Shown piece after piece: positions 1 through 11,987 of a DNA stretch of 64,000 nt. A program made the translations under genes and the position numbers. Each line of letters starts with the position of its first letter. Positions within the stretch are counted from its first letter, which is position 1. Location: NCBI GenBank assembly GCA_027627225.1, contig CM051034.1, positions 19,528,480 through 19,592,479 of the forward strand, in the 5' to 3' direction. The notes below the pieces were generated by a model. It was not told the origin of the DNA and did not search any database. It saw only the letters and a list, made by a program, of their open reading frames with translations. This stretch comes from Congeria kusceri. Taxonomy: Eukaryota > Mollusca > Bivalvia > Myida > Dreissenidae.

Positions 1-50
1 AGAAGGTGATATAGGCATGTACGCACACAATACTAACGGACACTCTGCAT

Positions 51-870
51 ATGAAGGATTTGTGTGCTAGATGGGTGCCTCGTTGTTGAGTGATGAAGAA
101 AAGGCTAAACGCCTTTTAGCGTCCGAGGCCTGCTTAAGAGGCTGGCGATCTGAAAGCGATGTGTTCCTAAACCGTTTTATTACGTGTGATGAGACATGGA
201 ATTATAACTACGATCCTGAAACAAAACAACAGACTCCAAAGAAGGTGCGTGGCCAAAGATCAGCTCAGAGGACGATGTTTATCTTTTTCATGGACAGAGC
301 ATGCTTCTGTCTCACGCGGTGCCACATGTAGTGACGTCAACGCCAAATATTACCAGGAGGTTAATTATTGTTTATGTTTATTGCATGTCTATTAAAAATA
401 AAAGTTAATATAATAATATTATATATATATATATACAACGTACAATACGATCGCCTTAAATAAAATGGCTGAATGTTGTTTTTCTCTCTTTAATTTTCAG
501 GTAATTCGGCGAGACCTAGTGCATGCGTTCTATGTATCAAAATATAATCCAAGATCCTTCACCGGGACAGCTCATTGGTCGCACGAGCCGATAATAACGA
601 TCGACTTCAATGCGTTTTTTTTTTTTAGAGCTGATCAAACACAGTCCATACAGCACCTACCTTGCTCCTATGCACTTTGCGGTATTTCCCTGCATGAAGA
701 GCGAGATAAAAGGGAGGCATTTTCTTAACATTACGGACATACAGATGGCAGAACGGACATTCATCAGGAAATGTGACTTGAAATGGTTTAGTGATATTTA
801 CAAGTCGTGGATAGACAGACATGACAAGTGTTGTGTGCTGTGCGGAGGTGAATACTTCGAACAATTGTGA
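51..870 (+). pseudogene. mariner-family transposase remnant
   Basis: Degenerate Tc1/mariner (DD34D-type) transposase. The seen pieces are LCARWVPR from 54, then after a one-base frame change LLSDEEKAKR, FITCDETWNYNYDPETKQQ (around 176-235, holding the first catalytic Asp), and from about 620 LELIKHSPYSTYLAPMHFAVF. In mariners that last block normally reads PYSPDLAPxDFxLF and carries the final Asp; here Pro-Asp is Thr-Tyr and the last Asp is His, so it cannot be catalytic. The segment between 330 and 610 has lost the reading frame and I do not see the middle DNARPH block clearly. There are at least two frame changes. It is a dead copy; the 5' part lies outside the window. Terminal repeats were not found. 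Confidence 0.8.
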
Positions 871-2064
871 CTTTCGTGATAGTTACTCGCCCTTCATCAT
901 ATTCGGAACTGTTGTACACAGTTATCTGATATACAGTTCGGTATGTGTAACCAGGATGCACAAAACATATGTTGCCATTTACACAGTTGCATCTATAAAG
1001 AAGGCAACGGCCATTTGTCAGAATTTCGTGAGCAGGTAACATGGTATGTCCATACTGTCGGTATGCATAAAAATAACTACTGTTGAATGCTGAAGATGCT
1101 GTTTATTTTAGTATTTTACAAACAGATAGAGTAGAAAGATAACATCAAAGTCTATACATGCACTGGTGCCCTCGAAGTCCATTTGGGTACCGCATGGTCG
1201 TGAACGTGACGCCTACGGAAAAAAAGGGGAGACAATTAACGCACCAGTGTTTGGTAAGTGAACAAAATTAAAATATGAATTATGTGTATCAGTTAGAATA
1301 AAACGAATACGTATTATATACATATACGCATGTATATTAAAAAGTATAACATTGTAGTGTTCAGAATACAAAAGTAAATAGAGTTATATGAAGGCAACGA
1401 CGTGATTTCTAAAATCTGAACTCTGTTGTTACTAACTATCCTTAATTGACATCCAATCAGTATGTTGCTAGAACAAGAATTTGGTATCGTTGTTTTCTAC
1501 ACGACCAAAATTTGTTTGGTTGCTGATCTGCAATTACTTCGATGTAATAGTTAAAATTGTTTTTTAAACAAGCAAATACAAAAACAAAACGAAATAGTTC
1601 ATGATACTAACATTGCCAGTACAACAAATTATGTCCTAAACGAAATGTATAAAATGTATAATGTGTTAAAGAGAAATATATTGTATTACATGCTAGATAT
1701 GTCTTACTGTTACATATATACCTTCATTGACTGCGTTTTGTATTCAGCAAATATTAGGCATAATTTATCAGGAGATTATGTGTATGCATGAGTAAGAAAG
1801 GGTCGTATATTTACAGTATTAACAAACATGGTTCGGCGTGTTATTGATTAGAAACAAAATAAATAAATTTGCATAAAGATGTCGTACATACATGGAATAT
1901 CTTACTTTTAAAATATTCTACATTCAGGTTCTGAATGTCATCGATCTTATGTCAAATGTCGAATATTTGTTACATAAACATGACAGTATCACATTCGTAA
2001 AATTTACCAAATTATGTACAAAGATGTGAGGAAGTAATATATTTTTTAAGCAAAAACATCTCGC
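871..2064. other. AT-rich stretch, no gene seen
   Basis: Nothing recognisable on either strand. It lies downstream (3') of the minus-strand glycine-rich gene. No AATAAA on the minus strand was seen within about 700 bases of that gene's stop codon, so its transcript end is undefined. Confidence 0.4.
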
Positions 2065-2746
2065 CTACCACTTCCTCCGGCGCCATTTCTTGTGATGTGG
2101 GTACCAGCTGTAAAACACACGTAGTGTTCAAAACATTGAACAGTATTTGTCGCACAAAAAATATACAAATGAATAAAGAACATAATATATTGTGCAACTT
2201 TAAGTCTTATTAATAAAGCTATTCATTTTGTCATTATGGTTATAACCAAACTAGAAATTATGTTTATCTACCCGTGATATCCACCATAACTCCATAGCCG
2301 TATCCAGCACCCAAACCGTAGCCGTATCCAGCGCTCAAATCGTAGCCGTATCCAGCACCCAAACCGTAGCCATATCCAGCGCCCAAACCGTAACCATATC
2401 CAGCTCCCAAACCGTACCCGTATCCGGCTCCCAAACCGTATCCAGCTCCCAAACCGTAGCCATATCCACCGCCCAAACCGTAACCGTATCAAGCGCCCAG
2501 ACCGTAGCCGTATCCAGCGCCCAGACCGTATCCACCACCAACTCCAAAGCCCAAACCGAATCCACCGCCAGCGCCGAATCCAACGCCCAAGCCGAATCGA
2601 CTGCCATAACCGAAGCCAGCGCCGTATCCGAGACCTAAGCCGTGGCCGTAGCCAGCGCCCACGCCATAGCCGTATCCACCGCCGTATCCATACGGATGGG
2701 CGACGACAGCCGCAACAAGGAGGGCAATCAATGCGATCGATTTCAT
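2065..2746 (-). CDS. Secreted Gly-Tyr-rich shell-matrix-like protein (shematrin type), disrupted
   Basis: The start codon at 2746 opens a signal peptide MKSIALIALLVAAVVA, followed by HPYGYGGGYGYG and about 130 residues of Gly-Tyr-Leu-Ala repeats of the type GYGYGLGA. The coding exon runs 2746-2272, with donor GG|GTAGAT. A 164-base intron (2271-2108) ends TTTTACAG, and a last exon of 43 bases (2107-2065) encodes GWYPHHKKWRRRKW and a TAG stop when read in the frame of the preceding YGGYHG. Shematrins of pearl oysters share this plan: signal peptide, Gly repeats, and a short RRKKY-like basic tail. Expected role: secreted by mantle into the shell framework; periostracum or byssus is possible. Two breaks are seen. 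A Gly codon GGA has become TGA at 2491-2489, and a one-base frame loss near 2282-2293 puts the repeat frame out of register with the tail. These could be real decay or assembly error in a repeat. The paralogue is at 15457-16770. Confidence 0.72.
2108..2271 (-). other. Intron before the basic-tail mini-exon
   Basis: The GT-AG intron is 164 bases, with donor CACGG|GTAGATAAAC and acceptor GTGTTTTACAG|CTGG. Splicing joins ...GGYHG to WYPHHKKW... in one frame, a phase-1/2 junction inside a Gly codon. The call rests on this join giving a basic tail like that of the paralogue. Confidence 0.65.
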
Positions 2747-2756
2747 GTTTGCCTAA

Positions 2757-3172
2757 CTGTCAATTCGATAAATAAATATGTATGGCAATACTGACGTGTT
2801 CCATCTCGAGGGATGAAAACCAGAAGGTACCAACTGTCAGTATATAGCCTTTAGAATTCGTTAAAGCGGCGAATAAGAAAGTTCATTTTTGGACCCATTG
2901 TACCATATCTAATGAATAAAATGTAAGTTACCGTTGTATTGTACTGGACTAGTATTTCTTTTTGTGGATTTTTATAAATATATTGTAAATATATTGTATC
3001 GTTCAAATTCGAAAACAGTGAAACTATTAACACCATATCTATAAGAATCGTATTGAACTAAAACTATTGAAATCTCAACAACAAGAATTAAAGATGGAGG
3101 AGTAAAATAAGGAACATACCTTCTGGTTATGGTTCGCAACTGTTGGGTGCCAGAAAATTATCGCCTTATATA
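2757..3172 (-). promoter_or_regulatory. TATA promoter, 5' UTR exon and leader intron of the first glycine-rich gene
   Basis: On the minus strand a TATATAA box lies at 3172-3166 (context GCTATATAAGGCG). A non-coding first exon of about 20-25 bases would follow and end at CCAGAAG|GTATGT (exon end 3120, GT at 3119-3118). The intron (3119-2757, 363 bases) ends TTGACAG just ten bases before the ATG at 2746. Spacing from TATA to donor suits a start near 3142. Inferred from signals only. Confidence 0.5.
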
Positions 3173-3784
3173 GCATGCGTTAGGGGGAAGATAATTGTAA
3201 AGTTCTAATTAAAGTCAGCAATTTTCTTAAAACGAAGGACACCAAAAGTTACAAAAGGTAATATATTTGTGGAACATTGTTTCTGTCGGTCAATTTCTTT
3301 TTCATTTTTATTGATGAGATTACGGTTTTAAGTGATATACATTTCGCCCGTGTGCACTGTAATTTATATAGATAATTACGGCATATTAAAATGCAAGACG
3401 AGTTGAAGACAAATGTGTTATCGTTATACACTGTATATTTAAAACGAAAGATTTAAAACAGAATAACTTTGACTTTTAGATACAAATGCTGAGCAAGGAA
3501 CAGATTTCATTTGAGAAAGAAATATAAACCCGTTCTGTTTTTCGTTCAAATATAACGAAACAAAAAAAACATAAAATTACTTAAATTTTAATATTCATCT
3601 GTATACGTTAAACTATACAAATGGTACATTTTTAATGGCCAATGTTGAGATCTCTAAAACATGCTTTTGTTAAGACTTCTAAGAACATGCTTTTTTAAGA
3701 ACTCATTTATTCAGAACAGCTCATTAGTATGTTACCTATGTAATAGATGTATTTCAGTAGATATAAGTCAATATACATGTATAT
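3173..3784. other. No gene seen
   Basis: AT-rich non-coding sequence upstream of the TATA box. No conserved element was recognised. Confidence 0.4.
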
Positions 3785-4205
3785 GTAGCCCGGTGGTGAA
3801 AAGTGTGCAGCCAGCTCGGGACTCGAACTCGGGACCTCTCGCTTACAGGGCGAGTGCGCTATCGAGAGATCTAATGGGGCTGCCGACACAGTTAATCACC
3901 CATCCCGCTTAAATTCGGTAATGTGACATTCTCCTCTGCCAAGTTGGAGTTCGTACTCGAATTCGAGTCACAGATAACTGTGTTATTCTGACCCCGACTA
4001 ACCCACGCGCAGGTTCCATGGAGATTTGCTCGTGCCGTGGTCTCACTTTGGGCGACAAATGTCACCGGGTGGTGAAAAGTGTGCAGCCAGTCCGGGACTC
4101 CAACCCGGGACCATCCGCTTACAGGGCGACTGCTCTACTTTGATCTTTCTAACCGGGCCGCTTTCACAGCTAATTACCGATCCCCCTTAAGTTCGATTCC
4201 CTGAC
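3785..4205 (-). repeat. Two tRNA-derived SINE units (Thr-like head)
   Basis: Read on the minus strand, two related heads occur, at about 4190-4068 and 3880-3785. Each contains GAGCAGTCGCCCTGTAAGCG (or a variant), an anticodon arm with loop CCTGTAA, and then a T-arm. In the upstream head the T-stem CCGGG/CCCGG pairs perfectly around a loop mutated from TTCGAGT to TTGGAGT. In the downstream head the loop TTCGAGT is intact but the stem is damaged. Both are followed by CTGGCTGCACACTTTTCACC. The body between them contains GGTGACATTTGTCGCCC. These are pol III-type tRNA-derived SINEs rather than working tRNA genes. Confidence 0.7.
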
Positions 4206-6000
4206 ATATATATTGAAACAAGTCCCTTTTCTTTAAAGGTTCCGTAGATTATGGTGTGTGTTCTGTGTAGGAAATATCTAACTTACCCTCAAAGCGAAGC
4301 CATACCTAACGATGCGTATATCTGTTCTGTAACTGATTTTTTTTATTTTCCTTTGTTGTTGTTTTTTAGTTCGTCTGTAGCGATCACGTTCACAACGTGT
4401 TGTCACGTTCTACATGTGTATGTGAAAGAGAAGATACAAAATGAGAATCAGAACGTTGCGTGACATGACAAGGGATAAAACGTAATGATAACATTTCATA
4501 ATTATGTACATCTAAGGAGTTAAATATAATTACATGTTTAAAAACAATTATAGTTGTTTTTATTTATGTTAAAGTGTTTTGATATTTCAAAATGGCAAAA
4601 CAATGCAACCATAACAATGCGAATGGTTGTGTATGCTAATTGTTAAGCATCATAAATGTACGAATAACACTGTTTTCTATGTATATAGATATGTTTGAAT
4701 TTGTTGGATATATATATTGTAATACGAGCAGCGAGTCAAACATTTTATATCGGACTGATATAGAAAAAAATCAAATGTTAAATTCTGATGTATGTATGGA
4801 GAATTCTAATTTGTGAAATACAGGCGGGTTCTGCGTGTAAGAAATATAGGAATAATGAAACTCCAGAGACATCACCTGGAGAGAAGAACGCCTGACGCCG
4901 AATTTAGCTTTTTTACCAAATGCTGTATAGAATTGCCGAACTATCCCATTAAAACACATTTCATTGGACTAAAGGACTTGCATAACACACGAAACCACAC
5001 CTTACAGCAATATTTAAACATAATGTAGCTTTTTGTTCGCATATGCGGCGAGAAATTGTTTGATGTATCGAGCTCATTAACCATATCAATTATTTCATTT
5101 GTTTCGTTTCCCTTACTTTTTGTGAACTGTCGATGTTATCATTATAATAAAGTTGGTTTTTATTCAGCTAACGTTAATTTTGATTGATTTTATGTGTTGG
5201 CAAACCCCTTGACGCAAATTAAAACCGCGCGCAAGCAGAAGAAATAAACGTGGACACCGTAACATCCAAAATTACACGTTGATATGTTTACTTGTTATTT
5301 ATCTCTATTTGTTTTTCATGTTTACTCAATATATATATCCCTGGGGCAATAACGCAATATTTCTGTTGTAGTTTTATCAAATAATTAAAAAAAACCTATT
5401 AAACAAAATATATTATCACGCTATTCACAGTGGTCTTCCCCATATCCATTCAAATCTGGATGTTTTCATTCTTGGTGGCAGTGGTAGAAGGTAGAGGAGA
5501 GTAAACGCTGCGAGGACTTTACCGAACATTATAAAACAGTATGTTATTTATTAGACTGTTTCAAGTAACTGCACATAGACAGAAGGTATTACAAGAAATA
5601 AGTTTCGACTGTACTGCTGGGACCTTTTTAAACATATCTCCCGTGATTTTTAATTAGATTTCAATGTCTCAATATAATTGATGTCATGTTCTCTTCTGAA
5701 AATGATTGATAACATAATCGCTCCCCGAACGGTTTTATAGTTTACTCAATGAAAATATGTCTCATTTGAAAGAAGTAAAAGTTGTAAAAAGTGTATTCAA
5801 TAAATAGTCCTTACAGTAGCAGAAGACATATATAGTTTTTGTTATTTTCTGCAATTTCAATTGCAAGAGAAAAGAAATATATTGTAGATGGGATAAAAAT
5901 CGTTTGCACGTCGTGCATGTTACCTTTGAAATGTGCAATATAATGTATGGTATCTTTCAGCTAACGCTTGGCCTGTTTCGGTTTGTTTGCGGTGCGCAAA
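4206..6000. other. No gene seen
   Basis: AT-rich sequence. Around 4846-4873 it holds a copy of a short dispersed motif (GAATAATGAAACTCCAGAGA) that also occurs near 48578 and, inverted, near 51285. No coding signal was found. Confidence 0.4.
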
Positions 6001-6003
6001 TAG

Positions 6004-6241
6004 CCGTTATACTACATTGTTGTATTTGCATTAAATATGTTACATATAAAGTATATAGATTCGTTCATAAGCAACTCATGCTTTTGCTAATAATGCGATT
6101 GGTGCAACGTGTTAATAAATTACCGTTATACTACATTGTTGTATTTGCATTAAATATGTTACATATAAAGTATATAGATTCGTTCATAAGCATCTCATGC
6201 TTTTGCTAATAATGCGATTGGTGCTACGTGTTAATAAATTA
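6004..6241. repeat. Two-copy tandem duplication, 119-bp period
   Basis: The block starting CCGTTATACTACATTGTTG at about 6004 is repeated at about 6123 with only a few differences (for example GCAACTC versus GCATCTC). The near identity implies a recent event. Open frames over it are not genes. Confidence 0.85.
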
Positions 6242-6424
6242 CTTTAACTTGCAAACAACACAATCTTGAATTGTAACCCATATGGTAACGTGATCGTGTA
6301 AGGTTGATACTAACAGTTATTGAAGGAATTCCGAAACAGTGGTAGTTCGGATCATTTTAAGATTAATGGTTCTAAAAATAATTGAAACCATCACTTCTCG
6401 ATTTCTTGTTGAATTGTAACATCT

Positions 6425-7183
6425 AAAGATGGCAAACTATTTGAATATTCGATTGAATGATCGCCAATTCGAATAGTTAAAACGCTTTTCGAATATTTAA
6501 AATATTGCATTGCATTTTACAAAAACCAACATTTTTCCTGATTGTATCAAGTACTTTTCTGTCAACATAATGACGCTATTTTCCCAATGCGTACTTAATA
6601 CCGTGTTTAAAAAAGAATGATCCCGTGTCACGTGTCAGACCGAGAGATATTAAATACACGGGTCAGTGTCAGCGGCCACTCGTCTAGTCACCAGTAATGC
6701 AAAATAACATCAGATTGTATGAAACCGTAACCGTTAACTAGTGATTATAACTCGCGTTTGGACGTTTTAAAAGAAAGAATAACTAACAGACGTGCGATTA
6801 CACATTTAGCAGTCAGCATAACTGAGAACTGTTGCTCAAATTTGTTGATAAACAATTGTTTATCGGCGCGTTTCCATCCTGATTTAAATGCGTGGTTTAT
6901 TGGAAACTGTTTTTACTAAACGAACAATTAACATAGGCTTTTTTAGTTTATGCCAAATTCCGTGTAATTTATGCATTAATTCAAAAGTGCAATTACTTAA
7001 TGAAAATACAACGGTAGATGTGCTCGTTAATCTGTACTAAATCGTCATACAAAAATAATGATTATGTCGACTAGGTTATAACGCTCAAAGTACTTCATAA
7101 GAATCTATGCGGATATCCGAATATTTGATGAATGAAAAGGCGATTATTCGAATACCTATTTTGGTATTCGATGCCATCCCTAG
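6425..7183. mobile_element. Non-autonomous hAT-like element with 8-bp target duplication
   Basis: The 759-bp element is flanked on both sides by TAACATCT (6417-6424 and 7184-7191), the 8-bp target duplication size of hAT elements. Ends are AAAGATGGCAAAC on the left and, inverted, CTAGGGATGGCATCG on the right, which share GATGGC as a degraded terminal repeat. Subterminal sequence on both sides is rich in TATTCGAAT-like words. No transposase frame is present inside, so movement would have needed an outside enzyme. Confidence 0.72.
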
Positions 7184-7432
7184 TAACATCTAAATGGCCA
7201 TGGTGATTAAACTGCAATACATTGGCAGTAAATACCAAATGTTCATCTCTCTAGGCTGACCAATATACCGAAACGGGTTTATCAATTTAAACATGCTGAA
7301 AAATCTACCTGTACACCGGTTGTTGAAATATGCCTTTATATGGGTCGATGATGTTCTCAATCAATTGTAGTCAGAAAGTGAGGAAGAATCTATGCAGGAT
7401 ATTCATGTAAATGATGTGTAAGAAGATATTTA

Positions 7433-8350
7433 TTGAATGCTAGTGATATTCGCAAAGTTAATTTAGTGCAATCAGTGCGTGACAGGGATTTTCCCAGTGA
7501 CAAAGAAAATGGCTGGTTTAATGTTGACACTCCATCTGTTTTAATGGAATTTGATAGTCGTGTTTGTTTGAATGCGGACGATATTCCTGATGATATATCA
7601 CCAGTGAGTATGTTCAATGCCTTATTTGATGAAAACATGTGGGAAAATATGGTGACACCAACAAATAAATATGCACAGTCGCTAATCCAAAGTGACGGGA
7701 CAGCAGCAGTCTCAAACCACACAGCAGGCCGAACAGGTGGGTTGAGACAAATGTTGATGAAATGACAGTGTTCATGTCACTCGTACTTTTGATGGGCATA
7801 GTCAGAAAACCATCATTAGAAGATTATTGGTCACATAATACATATCAACACCATTCTTCAACAAAACAATGCCAAAAAAACAGGTTTCTGCTCATACTTC
7901 CCAACTTTCATATTGTTGACAATGATGGTGATGATAAATGTGACATAACATGATTACTGACAATTTCCAAAAGTATTCGCCAGAACGGGATTTAAGCTTT
8001 GACGAGGGAACTTGCCCATTCAAAGGAAGAATTCGATTTAGAGTATATAACCCAATGAAACCAAACAAATTTGCATCAAGATTTTTGAACTGTGAGAAGC
8101 GCCATCTGGGTATTGCGTCGGTAGTGATGTCTACCACGGAAACACTGACTGTGCCATCTACGTTGAGTCTTTGGAGGAAGAAACCGAAGATGGCCAAGCA
8201 ACCCCCACTAAACAGACTTCACACAAACATCCAAAATAGTTTTTGGATTGATGGCACGTACCGGCATATTGACCAAGGGACACCATGTTTACGTAGATAA
8301 CTATTACACGTCACCAGAATGGTTTGATGTACTGTCATCGTTTATTACCT
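7433..8350 (+). pseudogene. piggyBac-family (PGBD) transposase remnant
   Basis: Frames in succession show piggyBac DDE_Tnp_1_7 blocks. These are MFNALFDENMWENMVTPTNK (about 7608-7667), then FMSLVLLMGIVRKPSLEDYW (7771-7830), NRFLLILPNFHIVDN, and ERDLSFDEGTCPFKGRIRFR (7984-8043, first catalytic Asp in SFDEG). After another frame change comes HVYVDNYYTSPEWFDVLSS (about 8282-8340, second catalytic Asp in DNYYTS). At least three frame changes are needed to link them, and nothing after about 8350 matches, so the third Asp and the Cys-rich C-terminus are missing. It is a dead, 3'-truncated copy. No TTAA target site or terminal repeats were located. Confidence 0.85.
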
Positions 8351-8529
8351 GTGAGTGAAATAAGTATTGTTATCCAAGGACCCCATCCTAAATAAGCTTT
8401 CAAGCTTTTATGAGCTATCCTAAGTTACTACACACTTTGATTAACTTCCATCTATTTATTCGCATTAATTGATTCAAACGAATGTTATCTTGCCTCGTAA
8501 TAGCTGTTCCTCTATACTTTTGCTAATCG

Positions 8530-8770
8530 TACAATAGTCCCATTGACATACTAGTCGGGATTACCTTTCAGCTGTACGTTCACATCTATGTTATCTTATA
8601 CTATCTATCATCATGTGTTTTGTTCATTGTTATACTACAATACCGTACACTAGTCCCCTTGATATACTAGTCGGGATTACCTTTCAGCTGTACGTTTACA
8701 TCTATGTTACATTGTACTACATCATCATGTGTTTTGTTAAATGTTATACTACTATCTTGTTAATTTTATC
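8530..8770. repeat. Two-copy tandem duplication, ~120-bp period
   Basis: The motif ACTAGTCGGGATTACCTTTC followed by AGCTGTACGTTCACATC occurs at about 8551 and again at about 8668. Each is followed by related CATCATGTGTTTTGTT text. The sequence is non-coding. Confidence 0.75.
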
Positions 8771-9529
8771 AAGTTGTTTGTAATTGCTATTAAATTGTTG
8801 ATCTCATTTTTATTTGTGATTCATAATTTTTTTACCAGAAGGTTAATCAAATTTGGTAGATTATTTAGGTAATCAATATAAACGAGAAATGGTTTTTGTT
8901 TCTTTGAGTAATATCAGATTAGGTAACATTAAGATGGACAAAATATTGATCAAAGCAGATCAATTATTATAAAGAGGGTTTACACAATGGATCGGATCCA
9001 GACCTACAGGACTAGACTAAAGGGACGTTTGCTCCTATTCACTCTGGTGTATAAATGGCTACCTGTTAGGGCAATACAATGTGCCGTAGTTGCAAACTGC
9101 CCCGAATGTTAGCGCACAACGTATGGCCCAGTGTGCGGGTGAAAATGTATATCAATATCAGACTATAAACCTATCCTTTATCCTTGTGTCACCAGTTTTT
9201 GCCGATGTAAGAAACAAAATGTCTTTGTTTGACAATGCATGCAAAACTTTTAAAAAACTAAATGACTTTGTTAAAACTAAACCACTTACCTTGAATAATA
9301 ATGTGAAGTTGTTTATTTATTTGTTTGTTTTATGCATTAAAAATACTCCAATGTCAGTGCACTGTGTACAAAGTCAATGACCCGTGACGTCACCTTTTTC
9401 GCCGGTTACACTCAACTGTTCAATGAGGGTTGTTCAAAAAGGTATAAGGAAGTAAACAACTGTAAGTTAACTAGTAAATAACTGTTAAAACATTATGTTT
9501 ATGTTTTATATGTACACATAGAGAAATAT
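8771..9529. other. No gene recognised
   Basis: A short open frame at 9090-9380 shows no family motif and ordinary AT-rich composition. I do not call it a gene. Confidence 0.4.
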
Positions 9530-11285
9530 TTATTCTTCTTTGCTTGCATAACTTGGGCCAAGGAATTGATCTCCACTTCTAAGCACTTTAACTTGGGTGC
9601 ACAATTTAAGGTGAACCCATCTGTCACAAACATCACGTTGTGCCCATTTCACTAGTGGAAGATTTATGCAGTACTTTAACTCTGTGGGTGTGAACAATTT
9701 ACTAACCCAGCATTTTTCAGATTCTGGAACATCAACCTCAGAAGTCTCCGAGTCAGTGTAGGTGTCATGCAAGACATTTGATTTGATCTTTGTAGAAGTA
9801 CCAGGTTTAGGGTTTGTACATGTTGATGATTTTGATGATTTATTTTTGTTTTCTGTTGACAAAGATTTTACAGACTTTGCTGGTTTAATTTTACTCAAGT
9901 GTTCTTTTACTTTATTGTACACAATATCTTCAGTAATAGGTTTACCAGCTACAACCTTGCTAAGTGTTTTACTTACTTTTGCAGCACGGACATTTTTCAC
10001 AATTGGCGCACATATTTTGCCACAAAATTCAACTGAGGTTTCACCAGATGTTTCAAAGGACTGTTCAACCGACTTGTTTGGGTCAATGTTTGTGAAAGCT
10101 AGTGAGGGTGCAATGGCAATGTCACTCACTACAGTGTCATTGGATGGATATATTCTACCACGCCGGAATGCAGATTAAATGTGAACTGGTGTGAGTGTGG
10201 CAGTGTAAACTTTACACGCAATACTACAAACATCATTTTTGTCACAATATTACCACCAGATACTCTTGTATGGTGATGACATGCTGCATTCCATGCATTT
10301 TCAAACGCCCAAAACAGGACACATCCATGGGTTGGAGTAGGTGGCTGCAATGCGGCGGGAGAACAAAGAGAATAATATAGTTTGCTTTTGCCCACTCAAT
10401 TTAACCTATTGAAACATGACTTTTATGTCATATAAAATGAGAACTGGGTTGTCAGCGTCACATGTTGGTAACACTGGTTCTACATGGTATTTGATGTAAT
10501 TTGAAAATATGTTGGTATTGGACCAGCCGGACTCAGACACTGTCCCTGATGTTCCTGGAGTTGATCCTTCTAAAAGGGTAGCTTGCATTCTGGCGCCACG
10601 AAATACAAAATACGGTGGAATTTGTGGCCCTAAAGCGTTACCTCCACCAATGAGTGTTACTGTTTGAGACTTACCAGCTGTTACAGCCTGCGTTTTGTAT
10701 AATTTACCAGTTCCAATTTTAGGGGTTTTGTGATTTATGCGAAGGCCCTTTTCATCAATGTTGTAAATTCTACCAGACTTGACTGTCAAATGATACTTAG
10801 TTAAAATAGTGTTAAGTTCTTTAAAGTAACTGTCAATAGTTGTTCTAGTAGCACTTTTGGCTCCTGCTATTTCTAGTGACTGTGGCTTTTTTACTTTTAA
10901 ATCGGGCCATCTACCTAAAAATCCATACAGCCACTTCAAACTAAATGTGTCCCCTTGTTGTTTAAGTCCCATGAATGGCATAATCTGTGGCCAAGTTAAT
11001 TGTCTCTCGCCGAGAATATCCAAAACCTATTTCAGCCATTGTTTTAATATGGTTACATAGGCAAGCTTTCTATTCAATAGTAAAGCATGGTGAAGGGCCA
11101 GATTTGACAGTGTCAATATCAATTTGGCCACGAACTCTGACTTTTAGAGTGTTTATGGGAATGCCAAACTTTTAGGTAACCCTCTCTACCGGAAGCCCCT
11201 GTTCAAGACACATTTTGTAAGCGTCCGATAAATCATCATGTGAATAACTGGCTCTGTAACTGCCTCTTGCCGAAGTTGGAACCTG
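9530..11285 (-). pseudogene. pogo/Tigger-type DDE transposase with PHD-like tail, broken
   Basis: On the minus strand, from 11285 down, a splice acceptor (TATTTTCAG) precedes ARGSYRASYSHDDLSDAYKM and KFGIPINTLKVRVRG, a Pipsqueak-type HTH. It contains an in-frame TAA and TAG. The frame at 11023-10406 carries the CENPB-DDE_1 core: YGFLGRWPDLKVKKPQS, IYNIDEKGL (first Asp), IPPYFVFRGARM, SESGWSNTNIF and LILYDIKVM, where the family usually has a DGH or DNH block. After frame changes follow PPTPTHGCVLFWAFENAWNA (10350-10290) and a C-terminal 199-residue frame (10129-9530). That frame ends with a degenerate zinc-finger-like segment KWAQRDVCDRWVHLKLC, resembling the PHD finger WxQCDxCxxWxHxxC with its first Cys lost. 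It is a dead autonomous-type element. Confidence 0.82.
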
Positions 11286-11985
11286 AAAATAGACTGTCTA
11301 AAACGTTAAAAATGATAAGGAGACACATGGTACATTTTTAATCGGCGTTCTCTCAAACTGACATAAATTTGTCAGACAGCGGGAATGTGACGTCACACTG
11401 TGTCTGCTGCACATTATACACATTATACATGTAAAACAATGAACAATGTCACAATATTTAATAATTAAAATAATTAGAAAAAGAGTACAAAAAAATGGCT
11501 TATGTTTTTTACGCATTTTTTGCAGTTCAATTTTCATCAGTCTATTTCTTACCTTTCGAATTTACATTTTCAAAACAAACGCAGCGTACTACATCGTTTA
11601 CTACATTGTTTACTTTCGGCTTAGGTCAACTGTGAAATCTCGCGAGGCGATACATAGGTTATATTGCACCAAATGTTATCGGCGAAAATAGGAGAAAGGC
11701 GAAAATAGGTGACGCGACGATACATTTACCTTTTTCTTCTTTTTTTTTCTTTTTTTGTAGTTGCTCCGACAGGGTTATATTTCTGACGTCTTTATTCTTG
11801 TTTATTTTGGGGATATATTTATATTAATAAAAAAATCTTTTATGTCTATCCCCGATATATTTACATATTATGGAGTAGACAGTACAGTAGACTTATCAGT
11901 GAATTCCATAAGTCTAGACCTAGCAGCTAGAACATGTTCAATTGAAAGTTTAGACATATCGTGTAAACCCCACTTTAGTACTCGT
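11286..11985. other. No gene seen
   Basis: Sequence upstream of the pogo-like remnant; it includes a pyrimidine run at about 11729-11760. No coding or repeat signal was recognised. Confidence 0.35.
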
Positions 11986-11987
11986 AT

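Noticed and set aside
2489..2491. TGA as a selenocysteine codon
   Set aside because: It replaces a Gly in a Gly-repeat and no SECIS-like structure was seen; a G to T change is simpler.
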